A stretch of DNA of 64,000 nucleotides from Gracilimonas tropica DSM 19535 (GCF_000375425.1 NZ_AQXG01000006.1:78123-142122), one strand, 5' to 3'; shown: positions 9,114 to 18,299, counted from the stretch's first letter. Made by a program: numbers and translations. The notes: generated by a model from the letters alone, not told the origin.

Positions 9114-9434
9114 ATGCAATTTCTACCTTTATTTTTGATGGGCAATCCTGATGACCCAAATGCCGGAATCATTAACCTGGTTTTCTTAGGCGCTATTTTC
9201 CTGGTATTCTATTTCTTTATTATTCGTCCGCAAAGCAAACGCCAAAAAGAGATTCAGCAAAAAGTTTCTGAAATGAAAAAGGGCGACAAAGTGGTTACCT
9301 CTTCAGGCATCATCGGCATTGTGGATAAGATCGAAGAAAATGAGTTTCTCCTTGATATTGACAGTGGCACTAAGATTCGCATGCTGAAATCTGCCGTTAC
9401 CGATGTAAATCCTAACAAACAAGGCAAAGATTAA
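9114..9434 (+). CDS. yajC: Preprotein translocase accessory subunit YajC
   Basis: 106 aa. One N-terminal membrane helix (about 21-40: IINLVFLGAIFLVFYFFIIR) is followed directly by the hallmark RPQSKRQKE and a cytoplasmic KxGDKVVTSSGIIGIVDKI fold. YajC joins the SecDF-YajC complex that assists SecYEG. The length is typical. The gene stands alone here, with a TATCTTTG box upstream, and secD/secF are not in view. Confidence 0.95.
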   Translation: MQFLPLFLMGNPDDPNAGIINLVFLGAIFLVFYFFIIRPQSKRQKEIQQKVSEMKKGDKVVTSSGIIGIVDKIEENEFLLDIDSGTKIRMLKSAVTDVNPNKQGKD

Positions 9435-9448
9435 CTAACCCTTTTTTG

Positions 9449-9598
9449 TTGTCACTCTGAGCGCCTAGTTTTAATATTTTGGAAAGAAAGTCATCGCGAA
9501 GAGTCTCAAGCTTTGATAACTTTCATCATTAAGAATTTGAGATCCTTCGCGTTAAACAATGGTTCAGAATCTAACTTAGCAATCGCTCAGGATGACAA
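9449..9598. repeat. REP/MITE-like element of 150 bp with nested inverted repeats
   Basis: The outer arms TTGTCACTCTGAGCG (9449-9463) and CGCTCAGGATGACAA (9584-9598) are inverted repeats with 13 of 15 matches. The inner arms CGCGAAGAGTCTCAA (9495-9509) and TTGAGATCCTTCGCG (9537-9551) also match 13 of 15. The element therefore folds into a long cruciform or hairpin. It has no ORF and lies between yajC and ribBA. A related, partly decayed copy sits inside rnpB near 55852-55945. Confidence 0.8.
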
Positions 9599-9628
9599 TT
9601 AGTTGAATCATACTCCAAACCAAAACCC

Positions 9629-10819
9629 ATGACTCAGGAATTCCATTTTAATACCATCCCGGAAGCCATTGAAGACATCAAAAATGGCAAGATCGTCATC
9701 GTAGTGGATGATGAAGACCGCGAAAATGAAGGCGATTTCCTGATGGCCGCTGAAATGGTTTCCAACGAAGCCATCAACCTGATGGTAACACATGGCCGCG
9801 GACTTGTTTGCGCTCCCATCACCAAAGAAAAAGCGGATAAGCTGAACCTGCATCATATGGTGCAAGAAGGTGCCGATCCGGACGAGGCAAACTTCACCAT
9901 TTCTATAGATCATAAACGAAAGACCACCACCGGCATTTCTGCAGCGGACCGAGCCAATACCATCCGCGAGCTTGCCAGTGACAATTCCAAACCGGTCGAT
10001 TTCCGTCGGCCGGGACATGTTTTTCCACTCCTTGCGGTTGAAGGCGGTGTTTTACGGCGGGCAGGTCATACGGAAGCTGCCATCGACCTTGCCCGACTTG
10101 CAGGATTGAAACCCGTTGGTATCATTTGCGAGATCATGAAGGAAGATGGGGAAATGGCTCGTGTGCCAGAGCTCGTCAAAATGGCGGAAGAATTTGAGAT
10201 GAAGATCATCACCATCAAGGATCTCATCGCTTACCGCAACGAAAACGAGACCTTGGTGCAGGAAGTAATGGATGTTGGATTACCCACTATGTATGGCGAC
10301 TTCAACCTTCATGCTTTTGAAGAAAAACTAACCGGTGATATTCATCTTGCCCTCACCAAAGGCAGCTGGACCAAAGAAGAAGCTGTACTCACCCGGGTAC
10401 ATTCTTCTGACCTGATCGGCGATATTTTTGGAGCCCGAAATAAAGATACCAGCGAACAACTACACCAGGCCATGTTACAGGTAGAGCGCGAAGGAAAGGG
10501 AGTCGTTCTCTATATGAATCGAAATCAGCGAGGTTCTGTGCTGGTGAATCAGCTTAAAACCCTGAAAGCTTTACAACAGGGTAAAGTGATGGAGAACGAG
10601 GAGGACATCACCCCAAGAAGTGATACCCGGGACTACGGAGTGGGTGCTCAGATCCTGCGTTCACTGGGCATCAGAAAGCTGAAATTGATGACCAATAATC
10701 CTGTTAAAAGAATCGGGATCAAAAGTTTTGGGCTGGAAATTGTAGATCAGGTTCCTATCGAAGACAACTTTGATTTTTCGACCCAACGCTATCCGTTTGA
10801 AGGGGAAGAGAATAGCTAA
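9629..10819 (+). CDS. ribBA: RibBA-type protein with degenerate GTP cyclohydrolase II domain (RibBX-like)
   Basis: 396 aa. Residues 1-203 are 3,4-dihydroxy-2-butanone 4-phosphate synthase, with DDEDRENEGDFLMAAE (27-42) and RAGHTEAAIDLARLAGL (144-160) intact. This half makes the four-carbon unit of riboflavin from ribulose 5-phosphate. Residues 205-396 have the GTP cyclohydrolase II fold. The zinc site, normally HSxCxTGDxFGSxRCDCGEQL, reads HSSDLIGDIFGARNKDTSEQ here, so all three Cys ligands are absent. The catalytic RQEGRGIGL block reads MNRNQRGSVL. The second half is therefore probably inactive as a cyclohydrolase and may be regulatory, as reported for RibBX proteins. A separate RibA would then be needed and is not in this window. 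ribE and ribD lie at 37.4-39.1 kb. Confidence 0.88.
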   Translation: MTQEFHFNTIPEAIEDIKNGKIVIVVDDEDRENEGDFLMAAEMVSNEAINLMVTHGRGLVCAPITKEKADKLNLHHMVQEGADPDEANFTISIDHKRKTTTGISAADRANTIRELASDNSKPVDFRRPGHVFPLLAVEGGVLRRAGHTEAAIDLARLAGLKPVGIICEIMKEDGEMARVPELVKMAEEFEMKIITIKDLIAYRNENETLVQEVMDVGLPTMYGDFNLHAFEEKLTGDIHLALTKGSWTKEEAVLTRVHSSDLIGDIFGARNKDTSEQLHQAMLQVEREGKGVVLYMNRNQRGSVLVNQLKTLKALQQGKVMENEEDITPRSDTRDYGVGAQILRSLGIRKLKLMTNNPVKRIGIKSFGLEIVDQVPIEDNFDFSTQRYPFEGEENS

Positions 10820-10918
10820 GCTTCACTTTCTTTTTTGTTGAACCGGGTTCAATATGCTGAATTTATCTATATCTCACCGACCCTATTTTTAGGGAGTCAA
10901 AAAAGTGAGGTTTCTCTT

Positions 10919-11527
10919 CTACTTGTTTTCGGGCGCAGACTGATCTGTAGTGATATCCTGATCGTGAGAAAAATCATCTTGGTTTGTGGCTACCTCTTCC
11001 TCGACGACCACATCATGGTGTACAAATAATTTCTTGTTAAACACCAACAGCGTTATGATGGAGCAAGAAATGGCAATATCAGCCACATTAAAAATGTAAG
11101 GAAAAACCGTCCATTCGTTGATCTGGAGGGAGAAATAAATAAAATCAACGACATGTCCTTCCAGTACTCCTCCGTAATCCATGATCAACGCCATGAACAA
11201 GCGGTCAGAGATGTTTCCAAAAGCCCCACCCAAGATCAACCCCATACAGATCAGGTATCCCATATTCGCTTCCCCCATATTACGCAGGATATAGATGAGA
11301 ATCCCGGTAACGGCAAGGATCGCAATTATGCTGATGACGGGCGTAGAAAGTACATCTATCCCGAGGGCCATGCCTGGATTTTTGGTAAAATAGAACTGCA
11401 ACCAACCGTCAATGATCGTTTTATTCTGCCATTCGGGTGTTGTTCGTATCCACCATTTAGAAAGCTGATCGAGCACCAGCACGATAACGGCCGGCACAAA
11501 AAGAGCCTGAAGTTTTTTTGAGTTCAA
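10919..11527 (-). CDS. lspA: Lipoprotein signal peptidase (signal peptidase II)
   Basis: 202 aa with four hydrophobic helices. The catalytic aspartates lie in GHVVDFIYF and FNVADIAIS, and GGAFGNISDRL precedes them, as in the family. The enzyme removes signal peptides from diacylglyceryl-modified prolipoproteins in the inner membrane. The C-terminal tail of about 35 residues is unusually acidic (VVVEEEVATNQDD and onward). It is the last gene of ileS - DksA-like - lspA, starting 10 bp after its neighbour. Likely substrates in this window include the Kelch and TlpA-like lipoproteins. Confidence 0.95.
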   Translation of the reverse strand: MNSKKLQALFVPAVIVLVLDQLSKWWIRTTPEWQNKTIIDGWLQFYFTKNPGMALGIDVLSTPVISIIAILAVTGILIYILRNMGEANMGYLICMGLILGGAFGNISDRLFMALIMDYGGVLEGHVVDFIYFSLQINEWTVFPYIFNVADIAISCSIITLLVFNKKLFVHHDVVVEEEVATNQDDFSHDQDITTDQSAPENK

Positions 11528-11537
11528 ACTACGGAGC

Positions 11538-11939
11538 TTATCGGCGTTTCAGTTTTGCTTCGATACTGAGCTGTGTATGAGGAACCGCCTCAAGACGACC
11601 TTTGGAAATTTTCTTTCCGGTAACCTTGCAAACTCCGTACGTTTTGTTGTCGATTCTCTTGAGAGCATCATCGAGATATTTGACGAATTTACGAGTACGG
11701 TTGTAGAGCATATACGTTTTTTCGCGCTCCTGTGCATCTGTTCCGGCATCAGCCATATGATAAGAATAGGCTGATTCATCCGAAGAATTTTCCATGCTTT
11801 CACGCAGAGAGCGCTGCAGGGCATTTAATTCCTCTTCCGCATCTTCCATTTTCTTGATGATGATCTCACGGAAATACTCCAACTCTTCGTCAGTGTAAGG
11901 AGAAACTCTTTCGTCATTTTTTGATTCTTGTGTAGCCAT
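11538..11939 (-). CDS. DksA/TraR family protein
   Basis: 133 aa from the ATG at 11939 (MATQESKND). A longer frame to 12083 overlaps ileS by 134 bp and its extra residues look like a shadow. An N-terminal coiled coil (about 20-70, starting YTDEELEYFREIIIKKMEDA) is followed by the degenerate zinc-finger region YGVCKVTGKKISKGRLEAVP. Only one Cys of the canonical four is kept, which is common for Bacteroidota relatives. DksA proteins enter the RNA polymerase secondary channel and modulate stringent-response promoters. The gene starts 10 bp after ileS and 10 bp before lspA. Confidence 0.88.
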   Translation of the reverse strand: MATQESKNDERVSPYTDEELEYFREIIIKKMEDAEEELNALQRSLRESMENSSDESAYSYHMADAGTDAQEREKTYMLYNRTRKFVKYLDDALKRIDNKTYGVCKVTGKKISKGRLEAVPHTQLSIEAKLKRR

Positions 11940-11949
11940 AACTGCGTAC

Positions 11950-14900
11950 TTATGAATTAATATTTCTTCGGATTGAAATGGTGCATTCTTCCTCACCGAT
12001 TTCCCAAGTCTTTGTGAAGTCAGAAACTTCAAGTTCTTTGATCTGAATCTCTTCTGCCAGTGTTTCTTTCTTGATGTATTCACTCATGGAAACAACGGCT
12101 TCTTTAATACCTTCGCCTCCGGTAAAACCAATGGCAATGCGGTCGGTTACTTCAAAATCGGCTTCTTTCCGCATATTTTGAATCCGGTTCACGAATTCCC
12201 GCGCAATACCTTCCTGAACAAGCTCTTTGCTCAGGTCTGTATCTACCGCTACGCTTAGTCCGCGCTCGGTTTCTACCGTCCAGCCTTCCAATCCTGTTCG
12301 AATGATCTCAAGTCCTTCCGAATCAATACGGATGGTTTCATCATCTATATCAAGATCGATAAAGCCTTCTTTTTCAAATTGTGTGATTTGTTCGGTACTC
12401 AGTTGATTTACTTTGGCAGCAACGGCTTTCATTTTGGGGCCAAGCCGCTTGCCAAGTACCGGGTAATTCGGTTTGGCTGATTTTCGAACAATGCCCGAAT
12501 CATCATCCACGAATTGGATATCCTTAACGTTTACTTCCTCCAATATTATATCCCGAACCGACTCAATTGCTTGTCGTTCCGTCTCATCTTTGATCGGAAG
12601 GATGATACGAGCCAAAGGTTGTCGGACATTCATCTCGATCTGGTTACGGATACGCAACACGATGTATGAGATCAATCGTGCCATTTCCATCTTATGCTCA
12701 AGCGCTTTATTGATAGCGGTTTCTTCCACCGTTGGGAAAAAGGACAGATGTACGGATTCTTCATCATGTCCGGTCACACTATTCAGTCTTTGATAGAGCC
12801 ATTCTCCAACAAAAGGAGCAATTGGACTGATCATCTTACTGAGGCTGTTTAAACATTCGTAGAGCGTTTGATAGGCAGCAGTCTTATCCAGCGTATTTCC
12901 TTCTTTCCAAAAACGGCGCCGGTTTCTGCGAACGTACCAGTTACTGAGTTCTTCTACAAAATTTTCCAGCTCACGGGCTGCTTTGGTAGGTTCATAATCC
13001 TCAAAATGTTCCTCTACCATTTTAATGGTGGAATTCAGCCGGGATATGATCCACTTATCAATTTCAGGCCGATCAGCAATGGGAATCGCGGTTCCGGAAT
13101 AATTGAAGCCATCAATATTAGCATACATCGCAAAGAATGAATACGTATTGATAATAGTATTGAAAAACTTACGCTGAACTTCTTTGAGTCCGTCTACGCT
13201 AAACTTCAGGTTCTCCCAGGGAGAAGAATTACTCATCATATACCAGCGCACCGTATCTGCGCCAAACTCCTGAATGACCTCGAAAGGATCCACGGAATTC
13301 CCCTTCGATTTACTCATTTTCTCGCCGTTCTCATCCAGCACCAATCCATTGGAAACTACATTTTTGTAAGCTTCTTCATTGAACAGCATGGTACCAAGAG
13401 CGTGCAAGGTATAGAACCATCCACGGGTTTGGTCAACGCCTTCAGCGATGAAATCAGCAGGGTAGTTCACCTGAAAATCATGGTCATTGTCAAAAGGATA
13501 ATGCCATTGAGCAAAAGGCATAGCGCCGGAATCAAACCAAACGTCCAGCAAGTCCGGAATTCTTCGCATCGTGCCCCCATCAGGAGCCTCCCAGGTAAGA
13601 TCATCAATATATGGGCGGTGAAGATCGATCTCTTCATCCTCATCCAGGCCTGCTTTTTCGCGCAGTTCAGCTACACTTCCAATAGATTCTACATAATCCG
13701 GATCTTTATCGCTCACCCAGATCGGGATCGGTGTTCCCCAATAACGCTGGCGGGAAATAGCCCAGTCCACGTTATTTTCAAGCCAGGTTCCAAAACGCCC
13801 GCTGCCGGTACTTTCGGGCTTCCAATTAATTTTCTTATTGAGTTCAACCATTCGGTCTTTCACCTTGGTGGTCTCAATAAACCAGGATTCTACCGGGTAC
13901 GACATCAACGGGGTGCCTTTGCGCCAGTCAAAAGGATAATTATGCACCATGGTCTCATGCTTGTACATCAACCCTTTTTCTTTGATGGCGCGGGCGATGT
14001 CTTTGTCAGCTTCTTTGAACCATTGCCCCTCAAAATCCGGTGCTTTCTCGGTAAACTTTCCATCCCGGTCGATAGGATTGAACATAGGTATGTCTGCTTT
14101 CTGGCAAGAATCATAATCATCTGCACCAAAAGCAGGAGCGGTATGTACCACACCGGTACCATCTTCCGTGGTCACATAATCAGCGGGAATAACCCGCCAT
14201 GCATCAGATTTTTCATATTCTGAGAATGCAAATTCAAATACCGGTTCGTACGTCTTCCCTAATAATACGGAGCCCTTGAACTCTTCCTGAATAATATGAT
14301 CTTCACCAAGCACTTCTTCTACACAGTCCTTAGCCATGATGAATGTCTCATCAAAATGGCCAACCTTCACATAGTCGAGATTAGGATTCACTGCAAGCGC
14401 CATGTTGGATACAATAGTCCAGGGAGTAGTTGTCCACGCCAGGAAATATGCATCCTCGCCATCCATCTTGAATTTCACGTAAATGGACGGATCTTGCGTT
14501 TCCTTATAGCCAAGGCTCACCTCATGAGAGGAAAGCACCGTTCCGCTTCCCGGAGAGTACCATTGAATTTTATAGCCTTTATATACCAACCCTTTTTCAT
14601 AGAGCTTATTAAATGCCCACCAAACAGACTCAATATACTTGTTGTCAAAAGTGATGTACGGGTTATCCTGATCCACCCAATAGCCCATGCGGGAAGTGAG
14701 TTCATCCCAAAGATCTTTGTATTTGAGCACGCTTTCGCGGCACTTGGCGTTGTACTTTTCAATACCGTACTCCTCAACCTGCGCACGGCCCTCAAGCCCT
14801 AACTCTTTTTCAACTTCGATCTCTACCGGAAGCCCATGCGTATCCCATCCGGCTTTACGCTGAACCCGGAACCCCTTCAAGGTTTTATACCGGCAAAACA

Positions 14901-15105
14901 TATCTTTTACGGTGCGGGCCATCACATGATGGATTCCCGGCTTGCCGTTAGCTGTTGGAGGCCCCTCATAAAAGGTGAAAGGTATACCATCTTCACGAGT
15001 CTTGAGACTTTTCTCAAAAATCTTGTGCTCCTTCCACCAATTCAGCGTTTCAACTTCTGATTTAGGAAAACTTAGTTGTTTTATTTCTTCGAATTTTTTT
15101 GCCAT
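11950..15105 (-). CDS. ileS: Isoleucyl-tRNA synthetase
   Basis: 1051 aa cytoplasmic class I synthetase of normal length. The HIGH-type motif is in GPPTANGKPGIHHV (48-61), and the KMSKS loop is in GEKMSKSKGNSVDP (near 600). In between lies the editing insertion, with AWTTTPWTIVSN. It charges tRNA-Ile and hydrolyses mischarged Val-tRNA. The C-terminal extension (from about 880) is rich in acidic residues and lacks the Cys-rich zinc finger seen in E. coli, consistent with the long eukaryote-like IleS type found in Bacteroidota; that type call is an inference. It is the first gene of the ileS - DksA-like - lspA operon. A 205-bp spacer separates it from the divergent phosphatase gene. Confidence 0.96.
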   Translation of the reverse strand: MAKKFEEIKQLSFPKSEVETLNWWKEHKIFEKSLKTREDGIPFTFYEGPPTANGKPGIHHVMARTVKDMFCRYKTLKGFRVQRKAGWDTHGLPVEIEVEKELGLEGRAQVEEYGIEKYNAKCRESVLKYKDLWDELTSRMGYWVDQDNPYITFDNKYIESVWWAFNKLYEKGLVYKGYKIQWYSPGSGTVLSSHEVSLGYKETQDPSIYVKFKMDGEDAYFLAWTTTPWTIVSNMALAVNPNLDYVKVGHFDETFIMAKDCVEEVLGEDHIIQEEFKGSVLLGKTYEPVFEFAFSEYEKSDAWRVIPADYVTTEDGTGVVHTAPAFGADDYDSCQKADIPMFNPIDRDGKFTEKAPDFEGQWFKEADKDIARAIKEKGLMYKHETMVHNYPFDWRKGTPLMSYPVESWFIETTKVKDRMVELNKKINWKPESTGSGRFGTWLENNVDWAISRQRYWGTPIPIWVSDKDPDYVESIGSVAELREKAGLDEDEEIDLHRPYIDDLTWEAPDGGTMRRIPDLLDVWFDSGAMPFAQWHYPFDNDHDFQVNYPADFIAEGVDQTRGWFYTLHALGTMLFNEEAYKNVVSNGLVLDENGEKMSKSKGNSVDPFEVIQEFGADTVRWYMMSNSSPWENLKFSVDGLKEVQRKFFNTIINTYSFFAMYANIDGFNYSGTAIPIADRPEIDKWIISRLNSTIKMVEEHFEDYEPTKAARELENFVEELSNWYVRRNRRRFWKEGNTLDKTAAYQTLYECLNSLSKMISPIAPFVGEWLYQRLNSVTGHDEESVHLSFFPTVEETAINKALEHKMEMARLISYIVLRIRNQIEMNVRQPLARIILPIKDETERQAIESVRDIILEEVNVKDIQFVDDDSGIVRKSAKPNYPVLGKRLGPKMKAVAAKVNQLSTEQITQFEKEGFIDLDIDDETIRIDSEGLEIIRTGLEGWTVETERGLSVAVDTDLSKELVQEGIAREFVNRIQNMRKEADFEVTDRIAIGFTGGEGIKEAVVSMSEYIKKETLAEEIQIKELEVSDFTKTWEIGEEECTISIRRNINS

Positions 15106-15310
15106 AAAAAACTTTGTTCCGGCGAATAGTTTGAAGCCTCAAATATACAAAATTACATTGAAAACCTTGTATTGAGTTCAACCAAAAAAATCTGGCACTT
15201 ACCGACAACACCATATGACTATTTTAAATTTCTTAATTCATTGTGATGATTTTGTGAAATGCTGAGCCCCAAATGCTAACTTCCCACATCATCAAAATCA
15301 ACAAAAAATT

Positions 15311-15826
15311 ATGCCAAAAGACTTTAAACGCCCCTTTTCAACTGAAAACCCATATAAACTCGTATTTGTTTGCCTCGGAAATATATGTCGCAGTCCCACC
15401 GCCGAAGGTATATTTATTCATAAAGTGAAAGAAGCCGGATTGGAAAATTACTTTTATATCGACTCAGCCGGAACTTCTGCCTATCACATAGGGGAATCCG
15501 CAAACAGTAAAAGTCAGGCTACAGCCAATAAACACGGAATCCATTTGCCTTCAAAAGCACGGTGTTTTGAATATGCAGATCTTGAGGAATTTGACTTGAT
15601 CCTGGCAATGGATTCTGAAAACCTGAGCAACATCAAACAGCTGGATCGCAAGAACCGGTTCGAGCATAAAATTAAAATGATGCGCGCGTTCGATCCCACT
15701 CCTGATACCGGAGAAGTTCCCGATCCCTATTATGGCGGATTGCAGGGCTTCGAAAATGTGTTTCAGGTTTTAGAACGCAGCTGCGATGCTTTACTCGAAG
15801 AATTACAACCCCACATCAAACAATAA
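15311..15826 (+). CDS. Low-molecular-weight protein-tyrosine phosphatase
   Basis: 171 aa cytoplasmic enzyme. The P-loop CLGNICRSPTAE (Cys21, Arg27) and the acid motif DPYYGG (about residue 139) are intact, so it should hydrolyse phosphotyrosine. Such phosphatases often act with bacterial tyrosine kinases or, with fructosamine-kinase partners, in protein repair. The next gene, a fructosamine kinase, starts 3 bp after the stop, indicating one operon with the metal-receptor-like gene. Confidence 0.93.
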   Translation: MPKDFKRPFSTENPYKLVFVCLGNICRSPTAEGIFIHKVKEAGLENYFYIDSAGTSAYHIGESANSKSQATANKHGIHLPSKARCFEYADLEEFDLILAMDSENLSNIKQLDRKNRFEHKIKMMRAFDPTPDTGEVPDPYYGGLQGFENVFQVLERSCDALLEELQPHIKQ

Positions 15827-15829
15827 CTC

Positions 15830-16684
15830 ATGCTTCCCGAAGCCCTAAAATCTTCCATTCAAGAGCAACTTGGTCTCGGCATAAGAAAGGCAATTCCGGT
15901 TCACGGGGGAGACATAAACCGGGCGGCAAGGATAGAGTTAGAATCAGGGAAATCTGTTTTTGTGAAGTGGAATGCGTCTGCTCCTGATCAAATGTTTGCA
16001 ACTGAGGCAAAAGGGCTTCAGTTATTAGGTTCCGCTGATACAGAGCTTGTTATTCCATCTGTAATTCTTCAATCAGATTCATTTCTTGTCTTGGAATGGC
16101 TTTCTGAGGATGAAGCTAAAAACGATACTTCTTTTGAATTTGGAAGGCATTTGGCTCGGCTTCATAGAAATTCATCCGATTCTTTTGGTCTGGATCATGA
16201 TAATTTCATCGGAAGGTTGAGGCAACGAAACAACCGGCATTCAAATTGGCCCGATTTCTTCGCTATTGAACGTATCGAGCCCCAGGTTAAAATGGGTATA
16301 GAATCCGGAAAACTTACCCGATCTGTTTTAAGGAATGCCGAACACATGTATCGCAGGCTTGGATCTGTTTTCCCAAATGAACAACCTGCTTTACTTCATG
16401 GTGATCTCTGGAGCGGAAACTATATGTTTACTCAAGCCGGGAAGACATCCATTTATGATCCGGCCGTTTACTTTGGCCACCGCGAAATGGATTTGGCCAT
16501 GACTCGTCTTTTCAGTGGCTTTTCTGCAAATTTCTATGAAGGTTATCAAGCAGAATATCCTTTGGAAGAAGGGTTTGAGCTTCGCAAAGACTTATACAAT
16601 CTATATCCTATTTTAGTGCATGCCAATTTATTTGGGGGAAGCTACTGTCGCCAAGCCGAAAACATCATCAATCGCTATGCCTGA
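15830..16684 (+). CDS. Fructosamine kinase family protein
   Basis: 284 aa. The aminoglycoside phosphotransferase-like fold is shown by the catalytic loop LLHGDLWSGNYMF and the metal-binding YDPAVYFGHREMDLAM. Family members phosphorylate ketosamines on glycated proteins, which lets the sugar come off. The start at 15830 lies 3 bp after the phosphatase stop, and the end overlaps the next gene by 8 bp, so translation is probably coupled. No targeting signal is seen. Confidence 0.9.
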   Translation: MLPEALKSSIQEQLGLGIRKAIPVHGGDINRAARIELESGKSVFVKWNASAPDQMFATEAKGLQLLGSADTELVIPSVILQSDSFLVLEWLSEDEAKNDTSFEFGRHLARLHRNSSDSFGLDHDNFIGRLRQRNNRHSNWPDFFAIERIEPQVKMGIESGKLTRSVLRNAEHMYRRLGSVFPNEQPALLHGDLWSGNYMFTQAGKTSIYDPAVYFGHREMDLAMTRLFSGFSANFYEGYQAEYPLEEGFELRKDLYNLYPILVHANLFGGSYCRQAENIINRYA

Positions 16685-17429
16685 TCATCCATATAAACGA
16701 ATTGTTTCTTTAGTACCGAGCCTTACGGAGCTGCTCATTGATCTGGGTTTGAAAGATCAGACTATAGGAAGAACCCGTTTCTGCATCCATCCCAAAGACG
16801 AAATTAATGACATACAGATTATCGGCGGTACCAAGAATCCAAGGCTCGACGATATCGTTGCCATGAATCCCGATCTCATTCTTTGTAATAAAGAAGAAAA
16901 CCGGAAAGAAGACATTGAAGTATTACAAAAGTATGCGGATGTACGAGTCACTGAAATTGCTACCATCGAAGACGGACTACTCGAAATTTCATCACTTGGA
17001 GAATTATTGGGCGTCAGGAAATCTGCAAACACTTTGGTTAATGAAATAAACGAACTGATTCAGAATCGGCCAGAATGCTGTCCCTTATCTGCCGCTTATT
17101 TTATTTGGAAAGATCCCTGGATGAGTGTTGGGAACGACACCTACATCCACGATATCATGCAAACCTGGCAGCTGACCAATATTTATGGAGACAAGAAGAG
17201 ATACCCAAAAACCACTTTAGAGGAATTAGCGACCCGAAATCCGGACGTCATTTTGTTAAGCAGTGAACCTTATCCTTTCAAAGAAAAACACTTTGCAGAA
17301 ATTCGCCAAGCCTGCCCAACATCCAAGATCGAATTGGTAAATGGGGAGTGGTTTAGTTGGTACGGCTCACGCATGAAGCCGGCCTTTGAGTGGCTCAATA
17401 AATGGAGAAGGGAACTCGAAGCTGAGTAA
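16677..17429 (+). CDS. Helical-backbone metal-receptor-like (BtuF/FepB fold) protein without signal peptide
   Basis: 250 aa from the ATG at 16677 (MPDHPYKRIVSLVPSLTELL). A longer frame from 16620 lies inside the previous gene. RIVSLVPSLTELLIDLGL and the later NPDLILCNKEEN and NPDVILLSSEPYPF blocks are typical of the periplasmic binding protein fold for cobalamin or siderophores. No signal peptide is visible, and no permease or ATPase gene is nearby, so the protein is probably cytoplasmic. Overlap with the fructosamine kinase gene suggests a role in that operon. The ligand is unknown. Confidence 0.8.
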   Translation: MPDHPYKRIVSLVPSLTELLIDLGLKDQTIGRTRFCIHPKDEINDIQIIGGTKNPRLDDIVAMNPDLILCNKEENRKEDIEVLQKYADVRVTEIATIEDGLLEISSLGELLGVRKSANTLVNEINELIQNRPECCPLSAAYFIWKDPWMSVGNDTYIHDIMQTWQLTNIYGDKKRYPKTTLEELATRNPDVILLSSEPYPFKEKHFAEIRQACPTSKIELVNGEWFSWYGSRMKPAFEWLNKWRRELEAE

Positions 17430-17433
17430 TCAA

Positions 17434-17697
17434 TTAACAAATGGTTCCATCTTGCGGATCAATATAACAACCGTCGCCACTTAAAGATCTTGACCAGGAA
17501 ACTTCTGCTTCAAGTTTTCTCAGCCACTCCTCAATATCTTTCTCCGATACATACTTTTTTCCATCCTCCTCTATGTAAGGCAGGTCCGAATCCTCAGCAT
17601 CATGTTCCATTTTTTGAAATGCGATCACCAGGTCTTTAAGGCGCTCTTCGATCTTCTTGCTTTCCAGGTCTTTCGCTAATGTATGTAGAGTGATCAT
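17434..17697 (-). CDS. Small hypothetical protein
   Basis: 87 aa from the ATG at 17697 (MITLHTLAKDLE); an alternative ATG at 17733 gives 99 aa. The sequence is an acidic helical stretch, then DGKKYVSEKDIEEWLRKLEA, then a Cys-containing tail (DGCYIDPQDGTIC). I recognise no family. It converges on the metal-receptor-like gene with 4 bp between the stops. Confidence 0.55.
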   Translation of the reverse strand: MITLHTLAKDLESKKIEERLKDLVIAFQKMEHDAEDSDLPYIEEDGKKYVSEKDIEEWLRKLEAEVSWSRSLSGDGCYIDPQDGTIC

Positions 17698-17828
17698 ATC
17701 ACTTATTTGAATTTTACAGGCAACTTCTAACAAAAATAATTATTCGATTGTGAGACATTCCGATTGATAACATTAAAAAATTTTAATATATTTTATTAGA
17801 AAATTTTAATCCCTTAAGGGAGGACAAA

Positions 17829-18230
17829 ATGCGGAATGACAAAACGGTTATGATAGTAGAAGACGATCCGCTTCTTTCCATTGTGGAAGAAAAATTAGTT
17901 TCCATGCTTGGCTACGAGGTGAAGGGAAAAGCAAGGAGCGGTGAAGAAACCATTGATCGTATTTTTGATATTGATCCTTCTATATTGATCATGGATGTGC
18001 AATTATCCGGAGAACTGAATGGCATCGAAACCATTCAAAACCTCAGAGATAAGCAGATCAACATTCCCGTAATCTTTTTGTCGGGAGATGACAGTGCTTC
18101 CATCAAGCAAAAAGCAGAAGATCTTAATTGTGTGGATTTCCTATTGAAACCTGTAACAAAAAATATGCTCTCTAACTCATTGAGTAAAGCTGTTGCAGCA
18201 GCTGAACTAAAATCTTCTTTTGCTGCCTGA
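17829..18230 (+). CDS. Stand-alone response regulator receiver
   Basis: 133 aa, a single receiver domain. It has the acidic pair EDDPL near the N-terminus, the phosphoacceptor Asp in SILIMDVQLSG, the switch FLSGDD and the conserved Lys in FLLKPVTK. No output domain follows, so it probably acts by protein-protein contact in a phosphorelay. No kinase is adjacent. The nearest is the cNMP-binding kinase near 25 kb. A strong terminator follows directly. Confidence 0.92.
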   Translation: MRNDKTVMIVEDDPLLSIVEEKLVSMLGYEVKGKARSGEETIDRIFDIDPSILIMDVQLSGELNGIETIQNLRDKQINIPVIFLSGDDSASIKQKAEDLNCVDFLLKPVTKNMLSNSLSKAVAAAELKSSFAA

Positions 18231-18299
18231 GAAAGAACTTAGATCAAACAAATACCCATAACCCTACATAGAGTAGTATGACAGCTGCTTTATGCTTCA

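Noticed and set aside
11940..12083. Long N-terminal form of the DksA-like protein
   Set aside because: It overlaps the ileS coding end by 134 bp, and the extra residues do not resemble the family.
13402..14223. 273-codon plus-strand frame inside ileS
   Set aside because: It lies opposite a conserved synthetase gene, and its sequence shows no domain or start context.
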